DNA of 32,349 nt from positions 1 through 32,349 of the forward strand of contig JBMFIR010000016.1 in assembly GCA_049976205.1 (NCBI GenBank). Direction: 5' to 3'. The notes under the pieces were generated by a model, which saw nothing but the letters and a program-made list of their open reading frames with translations, was not told the DNA's origin and did no database searches. Made by a program: the position numbers and the translations under genes. Of this stretch, positions 23,625-31,532 are shown in pieces (within the stretch, counting starts at the first letter, position 1; each line of letters starts with the position of its first letter). This DNA comes from WYEN01 sp049976205. Its GTDB lineage: Archaea; Thermoproteota; Thermoprotei_A; Sulfolobales; AG1.

Positions 23625-25247
23625 TTGGTGGCGACAGTGGTTTTTTCTAGGAATAGAAGTCTGTATAAGAAACTTTCGCTGATATTGATATTTATTACGT
23701 TGAGTCTCTCTTCAATTATGATCCTTACCTCATCGAGTTATGAGTATCACTACGATCACTATTATTTAATTACTTACAAGTATCCTTCAGTACTTGATGC
23801 TATTATTCCATCTAATATACAGAAACCATCTATTAGTTTTGTTGATTCTTCTAGAAACATAATTAATGCATATGTGATCCTCTCTATATATACATGGTTG
23901 CCTAACGGATCATTTGTTTGTCTAGGTAAATGCTTCTATAATTGTTCTGGAGAAGTCTTTTTAGATAGAGGTATATTCGATGTATATGCTAGATCATGGA
24001 TTGAGTGGGCTCATAAATACAATAATGATCCCAGGGGATTTAAATCATCAATAGTGATTATGGCAACAATACATACACCAAGAGGGGTTTATCTAGAGGC
24101 AAGATCAATACTCATCGATCATAATAAGATCATTGCGGGAGCGATCCCAAGGATTGAGATACCTATAGATTTGAATAAAGAACCAGATATAAAAACCCAC
24201 AATAGTAAATCAGTGGGATTATCAGGTAGCGTAGCTAGTAGCGACAATTTGATAAGTAGAGCCGATCTAATAACAACACCACCAGCATATATATCGGAAG
24301 GCTGTGGACCATATTACGGAGGATGCTATGTGTGGGTGCTGATGGATTATTATTACACTAGCGATGATAAGATAGCTTATGTAAGTGGACTATGGTACCC
24401 ACAAGACTGTAATGTGCTCAATTCAATACTTCTAGAATACTATTTCTATAGATCTAGTTCAAATAGCATAGATGTCTATCTTGGTGCGAAATTCGCTAAG
24501 CATATAGGAGGAGAAGTAGGATTTGATTTTAGTGTTTTTGGCAAATCTTTTGAGTTTAACACACAATACATAGCTTCAAGTCCTGATGGCATTAATCCTG
24601 GATCTGTACATAAAACCTATTGGTGTAATGATCTCGTGTCAGGTGTTGCCGCAATAGGTTTTAAAGCTGAGAGTATACTCGCTAGATACTATCTTCGCTA
24701 CTATGGAATAGACGGCTCCGTAATAGATTACCCTTATAATATATCTTACATAACCCTTTCTAGACCTAAGATAGTGAATAACTTGATCCAGCCGTGGTAC
24801 TCGGATCCTCTCACAGATTCACAAGATCTCCTAGATGTATATAAGCTATTTTATCAATATGAGAATCCCTCATATAAATATTCACAGGGAGAGATCTTGG
24901 TAAATATCCTTGAATATAGTTCTGACTATATTACTCATATATCTGTTGATTGGTCAGTTGTGTCAATTGGTTTGATGAAGATAGCAAAGACACTTTTGTC
25001 GAAATTTGTCAGTGGCTTCACATTTATGCTAGGTCCAACAGTGGGATATAGCACCAAACTTATTACTATAATTTATGCTGAGGTATATATTGTTTTGACT
25101 AGTCAGTATAAAAATTACAATATAGAAGGAGTCTATTATTATTCTAAACTGTATGCCGTAAATATTTTATCACCAACACAGTACTATAATCTAAGATCTT
25201 TGTTTTTATTAGCGTCTTTTCCAGGCGGTAGTGATCGTGTATTCTAA
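23625..25247 (+). CDS. Large tyrosine-rich exported protein of unknown function
   Basis: 540 residues from TTG at 23625 (GTG at 23628 or 23637 are alternatives). Residues 11-35 (RSLYKKLSLILIFITLSLSS) form a basic-then-hydrophobic signal peptide or anchor. The rest is rich in Tyr, Ser, Asn and Ile, with few charged clusters. Cysteines come in groups (C99, C103, C107; GCGPYYGGC near 227-235; single C in QDCN and WCND), which suggests extracellular disulfides. The middle region (YVSGLWYPQD, YLGAKFAKHIGGEVGFDFSVFGKSF) reads as beta-rich. A hydrophobic stretch near 450-490 (GLMKIAKTLLSKFVSGFTF...) could touch the membrane. I recognise no family. It stands alone between the MFS gene (divergent) and tenA (convergent). 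Confidence 0.75.
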   Translation: MVATVVFSRNRSLYKKLSLILIFITLSLSSIMILTSSSYEYHYDHYYLITYKYPSVLDAIIPSNIQKPSISFVDSSRNIINAYVILSIYTWLPNGSFVCLGKCFYNCSGEVFLDRGIFDVYARSWIEWAHKYNNDPRGFKSSIVIMATIHTPRGVYLEARSILIDHNKIIAGAIPRIEIPIDLNKEPDIKTHNSKSVGLSGSVASSDNLISRADLITTPPAYISEGCGPYYGGCYVWVLMDYYYTSDDKIAYVSGLWYPQDCNVLNSILLEYYFYRSSSNSIDVYLGAKFAKHIGGEVGFDFSVFGKSFEFNTQYIASSPDGINPGSVHKTYWCNDLVSGVAAIGFKAESILARYYLRYYGIDGSVIDYPYNISYITLSRPKIVNNLIQPWYSDPLTDSQDLLDVYKLFYQYENPSYKYSQGEILVNILEYSSDYITHISVDWSVVSIGLMKIAKTLLSKFVSGFTFMLGPTVGYSTKLITIIYAEVYIVLTSQYKNYNIEGVYYYSKLYAVNILSPTQYYNLRSLFLLASFPGGSDRVF

Positions 25248-25249
25248 AT

Positions 25250-25272
25250 TAAAATATTTTTGATTTTTGTAA
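25250..25272 (+). terminator. T-rich terminator after the exported protein gene
   Basis: Two runs of five T (TATTTTT and GATTTTT) begin within ten bases of the stop codon, typical of archaeal T-run termination. A further TCTTTTTT lies about 70 bases on. No hairpin is needed or seen. Confidence 0.4.
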
Positions 25273-25336
25273 GAGTTTATATTTTCATTAGATCGTTCTA
25301 TGTATTGATATTAAAAGTAATTTATTTGTATCTTTT

Positions 25337-25996
25337 TTATATGTGCCATTTTTCTAGTTTGTATGATGAGTCCCAGAATAAGTATTCGTATTTTAGTGAT
25401 CTCAGGAATACTTCTTCTAGATCCTCTAATCTTTTGTTTGATGAGTCTATTGTGTTTAGTAATATTTGTAGTAGCTGTTTATATGCTTCTGAGTAATATG
25501 TTGATGCCCATTTTCTGTAGATCTCTACTTTGTTTCTTGGGAGTTTATCTCTGTGTCTTTCCGCTATATCTAGATAAGTCCACATACATGGAAGTGTTGC
25601 TACAAGCCCTGTCCAGTAGTCGTATTCATATGCTACAGCGATCATATGATTCATGTAGGCTATATTGACGGGGTTGGGCTCCGTCTTGATCACATCTTCT
25701 AGTTTTAGTCCTAACTCACCTAGGATCCTTTTATAATTCTCCATCTCACCTGTCACTGTTCCGTAGGCTAGTTCTAGAGCTATTCTCGCTTTCTCTAGAT
25801 CAGGTGCTTTCCCAGCTATTATACTATACGTCTTTGTTAATGCTCTTAGATAATTATAGTCTTGTTTTATGCAGTAAATAAATTTCTCCAGAGGCAGTGT
25901 TCCTTCGTAGAGCTCGATCACAAATGGGTGATCAATGGTTTTTATCCATAGATCAATGTATTTGTCTCTTAAGGCTCTGGTTAGCACATGAGACAC
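25337..25996 (-). CDS. tenA: TenA family thiaminase II / aminopyrimidine aminohydrolase
   Basis: 219 residues. The catalytic Cys137 is in LPCMWTYLDIA, Glu204 in KYEYLFWDSSY, and Asp46 in KQDYNYL; these match B. subtilis TenA Cys135, Glu205 and Asp44 as recalled. GTVTGEMENYKRILGELG is the usual helix. TenA hydrolyses aminopyrimidine breakdown products of thiamine to hydroxymethylpyrimidine (HMP) for salvage. The gene follows ykoE by one base in the same operon, and the divergent ykoDC genes supply the importer, so the cluster should take up and recycle HMP or a related compound. The GTG at 25996 overlaps GAGGTG; a GTG three codons in (25987) with that motif as ribosome site may be the real start. 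Confidence 0.9.
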   Translation of the reverse strand: MSHVLTRALRDKYIDLWIKTIDHPFVIELYEGTLPLEKFIYCIKQDYNYLRALTKTYSIIAGKAPDLEKARIALELAYGTVTGEMENYKRILGELGLKLEDVIKTEPNPVNIAYMNHMIAVAYEYDYWTGLVATLPCMWTYLDIAERHRDKLPRNKVEIYRKWASTYYSEAYKQLLQILLNTIDSSNKRLEDLEEVFLRSLKYEYLFWDSSYKLEKWHI

Positions 25997-25997
25997 C

Positions 25998-26573
25998 TCA
26001 TCCTCTATATACTCTGCTCACAGCTATTGATGCTACAGCACCATAGATCCCTCCACTAACGATAGAGGCTATGTACCATAGAAGCATTACTTGTGGCGAA
26101 GCTATCTCCGCGAATAATAAGGCATCTAGTGAAACAGCTGGTATACCAGCTAATGCACCTGCTAAAGAGGCTGTTAACACATCAAATCTCCTATATCTGA
26201 AAACTGCGTAGCCGATCTCCGAGGCTAATCCCTGAGCAACTCCATATATGAGATTTGTTACTCCGCCAATTGTAGGTATCACTGTCTCCACGAGAGCTCC
26301 TAACGTCTCTCCTAGGAACGCTGAACCAGGTTTTTTAATGAGTGTAGCCGCGAGTGGAGCCCCAATAAACCATAGCCCGTAACTCAGTAATCTAGCAACT
26401 ATTGGACCTCCCAAGACTTTTCCGAATTCGTATACGAACCATGTAGCATAGAATACCACACCAGCAACAACCGCGACTACTGCGAGCATTGCGTAATCAA
26501 TCGCTGTATATCTATAAGAGATTTTTTTAGTAGAACTCTTACTCACTTGAGTCACCATATAATGAAGCTTCAC
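25998..26573 (-). CDS. ykoE: YkoE-like S component of thiamine/HMP ECF transporter
   Basis: 191 residues by the GTG at 26573, or 186 by the ATG at 26558, which I favour because the TATA box (26577-26588) would place the transcript start right there. The protein has about five helices with the YkoE pattern: YTAIDYAMLAVVAVVAGVVFYATWF, GLWFIGAPLAATLIKKPGSAFLGETLGALVETVIPT, NLIYGVAQGLASEIGYAVFRYRRFD, SLAGALAGIPAVSLD and ISGGIYGAVASIAVSR. YkoE is the substrate-capture subunit for thiamine precursors in YkoCDE systems. It is followed one base later by tenA and is divergent from ykoD, so all four genes form one salvage unit. Confidence 0.88.
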   Translation of the reverse strand: MKLHYMVTQVSKSSTKKISYRYTAIDYAMLAVVAVVAGVVFYATWFVYEFGKVLGGPIVARLLSYGLWFIGAPLAATLIKKPGSAFLGETLGALVETVIPTIGGVTNLIYGVAQGLASEIGYAVFRYRRFDVLTASLAGALAGIPAVSLDALLFAEIASPQVMLLWYIASIVSGGIYGAVASIAVSRVYRG

Positions 26574-26576
26574 ACA

Positions 26577-26621
26577 TATTTATAAATAACCTATAGGAAA
26601 CCTATAGCTCCCTTATAAGAA
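26577..26621. promoter_or_regulatory. Divergent promoters of ykoE-tenA and ykoDC with CCTATAG repeat operator
   Basis: Leftward TATA ATTTATAAATAA (about 26577-26588) and rightward TATA CTTATAAGA (26613-26621) flank CCTATAGG-AAA-CCTATAG (26590-26607). The two CCTATAG copies are 11 bases apart, on one face of the helix, and the first is itself an 8-base palindrome. A protein bound here would block or aid both promoters at once. A similar ACCTAT pair precedes the MFS gene. The regulator, possibly a thiamine sensor, is not in this window. Confidence 0.6.
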
Positions 26622-26653
26622 TATTTGAGAGACTAATCACAGAGAGTATAGCA

Positions 26654-28120
26654 ATGATAAAATCTAGGATAATAGAAGCAGGTTATTCACAGAACAATGT
26701 TATCTTAAGAAATATTTGTGTTGATGTGAGTAGCGGGGAGGTAATAATGATCATTGGAGACTCCGGTAGTGGAAAAACTACTTATCTTCTAGCAGTGACT
26801 GGTGTTCTCAATAATCTCTTGAACGGATATGTGAGTGGTGAAGTGAGAATCGATGAATTAAATTCCCTAGATCCCTACGAATACAGATTTACACCATATA
26901 GAGTAGGCGTAGTTCTTCAAGACCCCGAGAAGCAGATATCTATGCCTACACCATGGGACGAGATCTCTTTTGTTCTTGAGAACTTAGGATACTCATACGA
27001 AGAAATCAATAAGAGAACTAGAGATGCTCTTGAGAGAATTAGTCTCTTAGATAAAGCTTTTCATGATATCGAATATTTATCTGGTGGTGAGAAGAGAAGA
27101 GTTGTATTCGCTTCTTCAGTGATTCATGACCCTAATAATATCCTGTTAGATGAGCCCTCAGCATCTATTGATCCTTGGGGGGTAAGGGATATTAGGAGAT
27201 TTGTGAAGGAGAATAAGAAGAGAAATAAAACAATAGTAATTGTTGAGCATAAACCATATTACTTTATGAAGTATGTTGATAAATTCCTGATATTGAGAAA
27301 TGGTGAGATCAAAGGAGTATTTACTAGAGAAGATCTATATTCCAAGGATCTTTTCAAAAAATCTTTTCTGGAGGAAATTAAAGACAAAATCTCCTCCAGA
27401 GATCCTAGAGATAGACACAGGAATAACGGTGCAAAGATTTTAGAGACAAAGGATCTATGTATTGGATACGGTGAAAATATTCTTGTCGAGAACATAGATC
27501 TTGAGTTGCGTGAGAGAGAAGTTATCGCATTAGTTGGTCCAAATGGCTCTGGAAAAACAACTTTGTTGAAAACTCTACTAGGTTGGAATAAACCATTATC
27601 AGGACAAATATATATTTTGGGTCAAGAGCTGTCTCCTAAGGGTAGAAGAATTCACAAAGATATTTTTTATGTTCCTCAGCAACCTGATTACTTATTTATT
27701 AGATCCACGGTAGAGGCAGAGTTAAGAGATTCAATGAGACTCTCCACAGAATCATATGATCTCAAGAGAATATTTCCTTGGTATGATGTAGTCGCGCACC
27801 AAAGTCCTTATAAACTTAGTCATGGTCAGAGGAGATGGCTTGCTGTTCTCATAGGTCTCTTTAGTGGTAAAAAAGTATTACTGCTTGATGAGCCAACGGC
27901 TGGTCTCGATGAGAAACTATATAATGAATTGATTCTATTGATTAAAGAGTTTATCTCGAGATATAATAGATCTGTGATTATCTCTACACATGATCTTCGC
28001 GTAGTAATTGATTTAGCTGATAAAGTATACTATCTCGATAAGAGTAGAAGAATACTTCGTGAAATCTCACATGAGAAGATAATCTCGTTATACGGTGAAT
28101 TAATTGATGAAGGAGATTAG
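26654..28120 (+). CDS. ykoD: YkoD-like ECF ATPase with two fused ABC domains
   Basis: 488 residues. Domain 1: Walker A GDSGSGKT (35-42), ECF-type Q-helix VVLQDPEKQISMPTPWDEI (about 91-109), signature LSGGEKRR (about 141), Walker B NILLDEPSASID, switch VEHKP. Domain 2: Walker A GPNGSGKT, Q-loop YVPQQPD, signature LSHGQRRW, Walker B VLLLDEPTAGLD, switch STHD. All motifs are intact in both halves, unlike the ATPase at 1728-3038. It energises uptake of thiamine precursors together with the YkoC membrane protein, whose gene overlaps its 3' end, and with YkoE, encoded divergently. The start is a good fit to a transcript starting about 13 bases upstream. Confidence 0.9.
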   Translation: MIKSRIIEAGYSQNNVILRNICVDVSSGEVIMIIGDSGSGKTTYLLAVTGVLNNLLNGYVSGEVRIDELNSLDPYEYRFTPYRVGVVLQDPEKQISMPTPWDEISFVLENLGYSYEEINKRTRDALERISLLDKAFHDIEYLSGGEKRRVVFASSVIHDPNNILLDEPSASIDPWGVRDIRRFVKENKKRNKTIVIVEHKPYYFMKYVDKFLILRNGEIKGVFTREDLYSKDLFKKSFLEEIKDKISSRDPRDRHRNNGAKILETKDLCIGYGENILVENIDLELREREVIALVGPNGSGKTTLLKTLLGWNKPLSGQIYILGQELSPKGRRIHKDIFYVPQQPDYLFIRSTVEAELRDSMRLSTESYDLKRIFPWYDVVAHQSPYKLSHGQRRWLAVLIGLFSGKKVLLLDEPTAGLDEKLYNELILLIKEFISRYNRSVIISTHDLRVVIDLADKVYYLDKSRRILREISHEKIISLYGELIDEGD

Positions 28121-28811
28121 ATTTTCCTCAACGATACTCTTAATATACGCTATAGTAATCTCTCTTCTAGCCTTTATTCTAAGAGATCCTGTTAAGATGT
28201 TTATTCCATTCATAATTAATTTTGTAGCTGGCTCTGTTCTGGGGTTCAGGAGATATAGACTGATAATAATTCTTTTTCTACTAGGTTTCATAGGATTATT
28301 TCTTAACTCATTGATGGTATCTAATACAGGTGAACCTATTCTCTCGATAGGATCATTTATTATTAGAGAAAATGCTCTTAGAGCCTCTTTAGATATCTTC
28401 ATGAGATTAGGTATGATCGCTGGTGGAACAATGATTTTCGTCTCTTTAACAGATCCCAGGAGAGTTATCAGAGATCTTGAGAAAGACCTGAGGCTACCTA
28501 GTGGAATTGTTTTCTCAATATTCTATGCTCTGAGACTCTATCCATTAATGCTTAGAGACTATGAGGAGATTAAATTATCAAGGTTCCAGAGATCGAGGAG
28601 AAAATATATTCTGACACCTAATGATCTACAGAGTATTCTTCAACCACTTCTGAGCCTAGGTCTTGAAAGAGCTATTTGGGCCGGGATCTCTGCTGAGATG
28701 AGAGGATTATCTCTTAGAAAAGCTAGAAGAGAAAAAATATCTTTATCTAAACTCGATTTATTTATTGTGATAATTGCAATACTACAGATCCTAGCTACAA
28801 TACTTCTATAA
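28104..28811 (+). CDS. ykoC: YkoC-like ECF transporter T component
   Basis: 235 residues (234 from the ATG at 28107, favoured because of GGTGA about ten bases upstream). Four or five helices cover 8-25, 31-50, 53-72, 103-120 and 215-235. Cytoplasmic coupling motifs are visible: DYEEIKLSRFQRSRRKY (about 153-169) and LGLERAIWAGISAEMRGLSLRKARR (about 189-213), the latter carrying the MRG triplet of EcfT proteins. It overlaps ykoD by 14-17 bases, a typical arrangement for coupled translation. With YkoD and YkoE it makes the importer; the cluster ends here, 35 bases from a convergent gene. Confidence 0.87.
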   Translation: MMKEIRFSSTILLIYAIVISLLAFILRDPVKMFIPFIINFVAGSVLGFRRYRLIIILFLLGFIGLFLNSLMVSNTGEPILSIGSFIIRENALRASLDIFMRLGMIAGGTMIFVSLTDPRRVIRDLEKDLRLPSGIVFSIFYALRLYPLMLRDYEEIKLSRFQRSRRKYILTPNDLQSILQPLLSLGLERAIWAGISAEMRGLSLRKARREKISLSKLDLFIVIIAILQILATILL

Positions 28812-28846
28812 AGAAACTATACCTATAGAGACGCTGCAGATCAGAG

Positions 28847-30106
28847 CTATTGTAATTCTTTGTATGTAAAGACATCAATATTAAACATTGTAGCTATTTC
28901 TCTTAACTCATTGACGTGATCTCCTAATATTATAACGTGATGATTCGTTGGAGCAGTTCTTGGGATATGAGTAGCTGAGGATTCTAACTCAATAATTACT
29001 TGTGTTCTACAGGTCTTATCTGTTAATAATCCTGATTTAATCACTACACCTCTGTCTATCATCATTGTGCTAAATTCTTTATCAATTGACACAATCGTTA
29101 CCTTATCACCATCTAATTCACCTGTGACGGCGTATGGATTTAATGTCTCGAAGTGTGGTAGTGCTGAGGCTTTTCCTCTCACTATATCTAGTGATATTGT
29201 GCAGTGAGAGAACATTATCTGCTTATTCTTTACGGACACTATATTACCTATCCAACCACTTCTACCACTTAGTCTCCTGGCTAGAATCATACTAGGGATC
29301 ACTGTTAGATCAGCTTCACAAGTCGCTACTACTCCCTTGCTATTGAGTAGTGAGAGTGGTATGCACGGTGTTGTTTTTGTCTTCATTATGTAGGGGAAGC
29401 AATCAATTGAAACAACACTATACCTCTCTCTACTTAGTTTCTCCAAGGAGAGGTAGAGTCTAGCTATTTTATCAAGATCTTTTGTTGATACAGTGAAAAC
29501 ATACTTACTCTCTATCTCCCTAGCAACTTCTCTCACTTCATCCGTGGATATACTATTCATGTAATCAAGTAATTTATTAATTGGCATAATATGCACCTCT
29601 GAATCAAATCTTGACTCAAAAGCATTTTCTATATCTCCCTTCTCTCTATCAGTGATCACCAAGATCCTTGATCTATATAAAGCAGATACTCCATTGACTA
29701 TTCTCATCATGTAATCAATATTTTCTTCACATAGAGATGAAGAAGGATCCTCACACCAATATAGTCCCGCTGGAAAACCCTCATCCTCTATCTTACTTCT
29801 TGCAGATACTGCTGAGGCGAGACTATTATGCTCGGAGTGCGCTAATAAAAAGATTCTTTTGAAGTCACCATTGTTAAAGAATTTATGTATTAATGAGCTT
29901 ATACCACCTGTTAAAACAATTGCTATAGGTATATAGTCTCTGTATCGTTCAGCTACTTTGCTGACATCTTCGTTGGATACCACGAATTCTTCGTGAATAA
30001 CTACATCGGGATACTTCTCAAGATACTTCTTGAAATAATTCATGATATTACTATAGTATTCTCTGCCATGAACTTCTGATGCGAAAGGTATTGCTACTAC
30101 ACGCAT
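28847..30106 (-). CDS. L-fucose/L-arabinose isomerase-fold protein
   Basis: 419 residues with the three-part fucose-isomerase architecture. The N-terminal half has alternating strands and helices (VVAIPFASEVHGREYY, PIAIVLTGGISSLIHKF, RIFLLAHSEHNSLASAVSAR). The C-terminal half has CEADLTVIPSMILARRLSGR (about 263-282), the family segment that carries a metal/substrate acid, then MFSHCTISL and APTNHHVIILGDHVNELREIATMFNI at the end, where a catalytic His is expected. It is shorter than FucI (about 590) and resembles the archaeal group of isomerase-like proteins of unproven substrate. It follows an unknown gene by 27 bases on the same strand. A ketose-aldose isomerase role is likely but the sugar is unknown. 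Confidence 0.75.
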   Translation of the reverse strand: MRVVAIPFASEVHGREYYSNIMNYFKKYLEKYPDVVIHEEFVVSNEDVSKVAERYRDYIPIAIVLTGGISSLIHKFFNNGDFKRIFLLAHSEHNSLASAVSARSKIEDEGFPAGLYWCEDPSSSLCEENIDYMMRIVNGVSALYRSRILVITDREKGDIENAFESRFDSEVHIMPINKLLDYMNSISTDEVREVAREIESKYVFTVSTKDLDKIARLYLSLEKLSRERYSVVSIDCFPYIMKTKTTPCIPLSLLNSKGVVATCEADLTVIPSMILARRLSGRSGWIGNIVSVKNKQIMFSHCTISLDIVRGKASALPHFETLNPYAVTGELDGDKVTIVSIDKEFSTMMIDRGVVIKSGLLTDKTCRTQVIIELESSATHIPRTAPTNHHVIILGDHVNELREIATMFNIDVFTYKELQ

Positions 30107-30133
30107 AAAAAATCACTCCATGAAGAATTCTTA

Positions 30134-30625
30134 TCATAGCACAAAGGGATTTCTATCAATTATTGAGAGTATATCTCTTGTCTTCTCCTCAGATAACCAC
30201 GAAGCATATGACTGTGATATGTATACTACGAGATTATTTCCTATATCGATTTTCTTTATCTCAGTTGCGTAAACCACGAAGTCTAGTTTCTTATTTAATT
30301 CATCAATTATTTCTCTAATTCTCTGATCAAGATATTGGAAGAGTAGTGTTGCCTCATCAATAAATAATCTCTCGCATAACTCCTCACCTCTCTTATCTCT
30401 GTATATCACACTAAACCACTTCAAAACTTCTCTAGCCCATCTCGCCCTAGATCTACATAAATCAATTGTCTCAAGATCCTCTAGGATCTCATTATAAATA
30501 ATTCTCTCCGCCGCCTCAAAAGATATTGTGAGAAGATCAAAGTATTTCCTAGGATCCTTCATATAGTATAGTTCTAGTATTATAGGCATCATATTAATTT
30601 TCTTACTCCTAATATCAGTCGCCAC
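30134..30625 (-). CDS. Unknown protein, frame open upstream of its first standard start
   Basis: 163 residues from the GTG at 30625: basic N terminus, then largely helical and charged (YYMKDPRKYFDLL, SFEAAERIIYNEILEDLE, RSRARWAREVLKWF), ending in a strand-rich YISQSYASWLSEEKTRDIL. No family is recognised. The frame remains open a further 77 codons upstream to a TAA at 30857-30859, and those codons read like protein (LIEPRRTLSKYYGLA, LDLEEVSKLIIEYPSILPHL, GRDILVYPQTLYTRRRKK) but contain no ATG, GTG or TTG. Either translation starts at a rare codon such as CTG at 30841, or a frameshift has cut off the real start. It shares an operon with the isomerase-like gene 27 bases downstream. Confidence 0.6.
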   Translation of the reverse strand: MATDIRSKKINMMPIILELYYMKDPRKYFDLLTISFEAAERIIYNEILEDLETIDLCRSRARWAREVLKWFSVIYRDKRGEELCERLFIDEATLLFQYLDQRIREIIDELNKKLDFVVYATEIKKIDIGNNLVVYISQSYASWLSEEKTRDILSIIDRNPFVL

Positions 30626-31068
30626 CAGAAACTTCTTTCTTCTCCTAGTGTAGAGTGTCTGTGGATAAACTAGAATATCTCTACCACGTAAATGAGGTAA
30701 AATACTAGGGTACTCAATAATTAATTTAGAGACTTCCTCTAGATCAAGGGATATCGCGTCTAGATACTTAAAAGAATCATTTATTACCGCAGAAGTTGCT
30801 AAACCATAGTACTTAGATAAAGTTCTTCTAGGCTCTATCAGAGACCCTCTACAAAATTATTTTAAAAAAATAAAAACCTGTCTCATCAAAAATTCTAAAT
30901 AATCGCTAAAATCCATACTAAAGTAATGAATTATTATTTATCGTAAATTAATGCTGAACTCTTACTCAAATATTATCTCTCGGAAAAGAATGAGCTAGGA
31001 TCCAAAGACTTTCTATATGTCAATTTTATATTTGAAACATTAAATTCATATCTGTAGATGTATATAAA
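30626..31068. other. Upstream open frame plus divergent promoter region
   Basis: 30626-30856 is the coding-like extension of the minus-strand unknown gene described above. 30857-31068 is A/T-rich and non-coding, with a poly-T/TTTAAAATAA stretch (about 30857-30875, minus strand) that may be a TATA region for the leftward operon, and a TTTTATATTTGA element (about 31024-31035) before the rightward DUF123 gene. No RNA gene was recognised. Confidence 0.45.
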
Positions 31069-31491
31069 GTGTCTAAGAGTACTATATCTGCCTATCTCTT
31101 AATCATAAAATGCTTAGATAAAACCACTATAAAAACAAGAGGAGGCCGCGTTTTCGAATTAATGCCAGGAACCTACATATACGTAGGATCCTGCGGCATT
31201 AATTGTAGTAGGATCCTGAGACATCTATACTCAAAGAAAAAGAGAAATTTTTGGCACATAGATTATTTACTAGATCAATGTTTACTTGAGAAGATCCTAA
31301 TTATACCCAATATAAGCGAGAGAGATCTTGCTAGTAGAATTAGGCAAGAAAATTATTTAGAGGCTGTACCTAAATTCGGTGCTTCAGATGATCCTTTTAA
31401 TAAATCGCATTTATTTAGAATAAAATCTTTAGATAATCTCAGTGATGTAATCACTTTAATAATAAAAAAGATCTTTGAGAAGATCAGTTGA
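31069..31491 (+). CDS. DUF123 (GIY-YIG-related) protein
   Basis: 140 residues with the DUF123 landmarks: SAYLLIIKCLDKTTIKTRGGRVFELMPGTYIYVGS (8-42), CSRILRHLYSKKKRNFWHIDYLL (46-68), and VPKFGASDDPFNKSHLF near 118-134. The PGTYIYVGS, RILRHL and WHIDYLL blocks are those shared with GIY-YIG endonuclease-like proteins. The usual cysteines around FGASDC.C.SHLF are replaced here by Asp and Asn, and the ELA Glu/Cys region is also altered, so a metal site may be missing. GTG at 31069 is the only good start. In archaea this domain occurs alone or fused to DNA-repair proteins; its activity is unproven. It may be followed by cbiM in one transcript (41-base gap). Confidence 0.8.
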   Translation: MSKSTISAYLLIIKCLDKTTIKTRGGRVFELMPGTYIYVGSCGINCSRILRHLYSKKKRNFWHIDYLLDQCLLEKILIIPNISERDLASRIRQENYLEAVPKFGASDDPFNKSHLFRIKSLDNLSDVITLIIKKIFEKIS

Positions 31492-31502
31492 AAACATATT
31501 AT

Positions 31503-31523
31503 TGGTGCACCATATAATTATAT
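31503..31523. promoter_or_regulatory. Palindrome TGGTGCACCA and TATAATTATA before cbiM
   Basis: TGGTGCACCA (31503-31512) is a perfect 10-base palindrome, followed by the A/T palindrome TATAATTATA. Both lie within 30 bases of the cbiM ATG. One could be an operator for a metal-responsive regulator; GGTG at 31526-31529 is the ribosome site. Confidence 0.4.
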
Positions 31524-31532
31524 CGGTGTGAA

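Noticed and set aside
25363..25668. 101-codon hydrophobic plus-strand frame and an ATGATGA/CTCAGG stretch opposite tenA
   Set aside because: Mirror of the conserved TenA coding sequence; the C-box-like hexamer is explained by codons for WDSSYK and there is no matching D box geometry.
30840..30889. Minus-strand TTGATGA followed 41 bases later by CTGA, resembling a C/D RNA
   Set aside because: No C' or D' boxes at the expected spacing, guides would be poly-T, and the region overlaps a coding-like frame.
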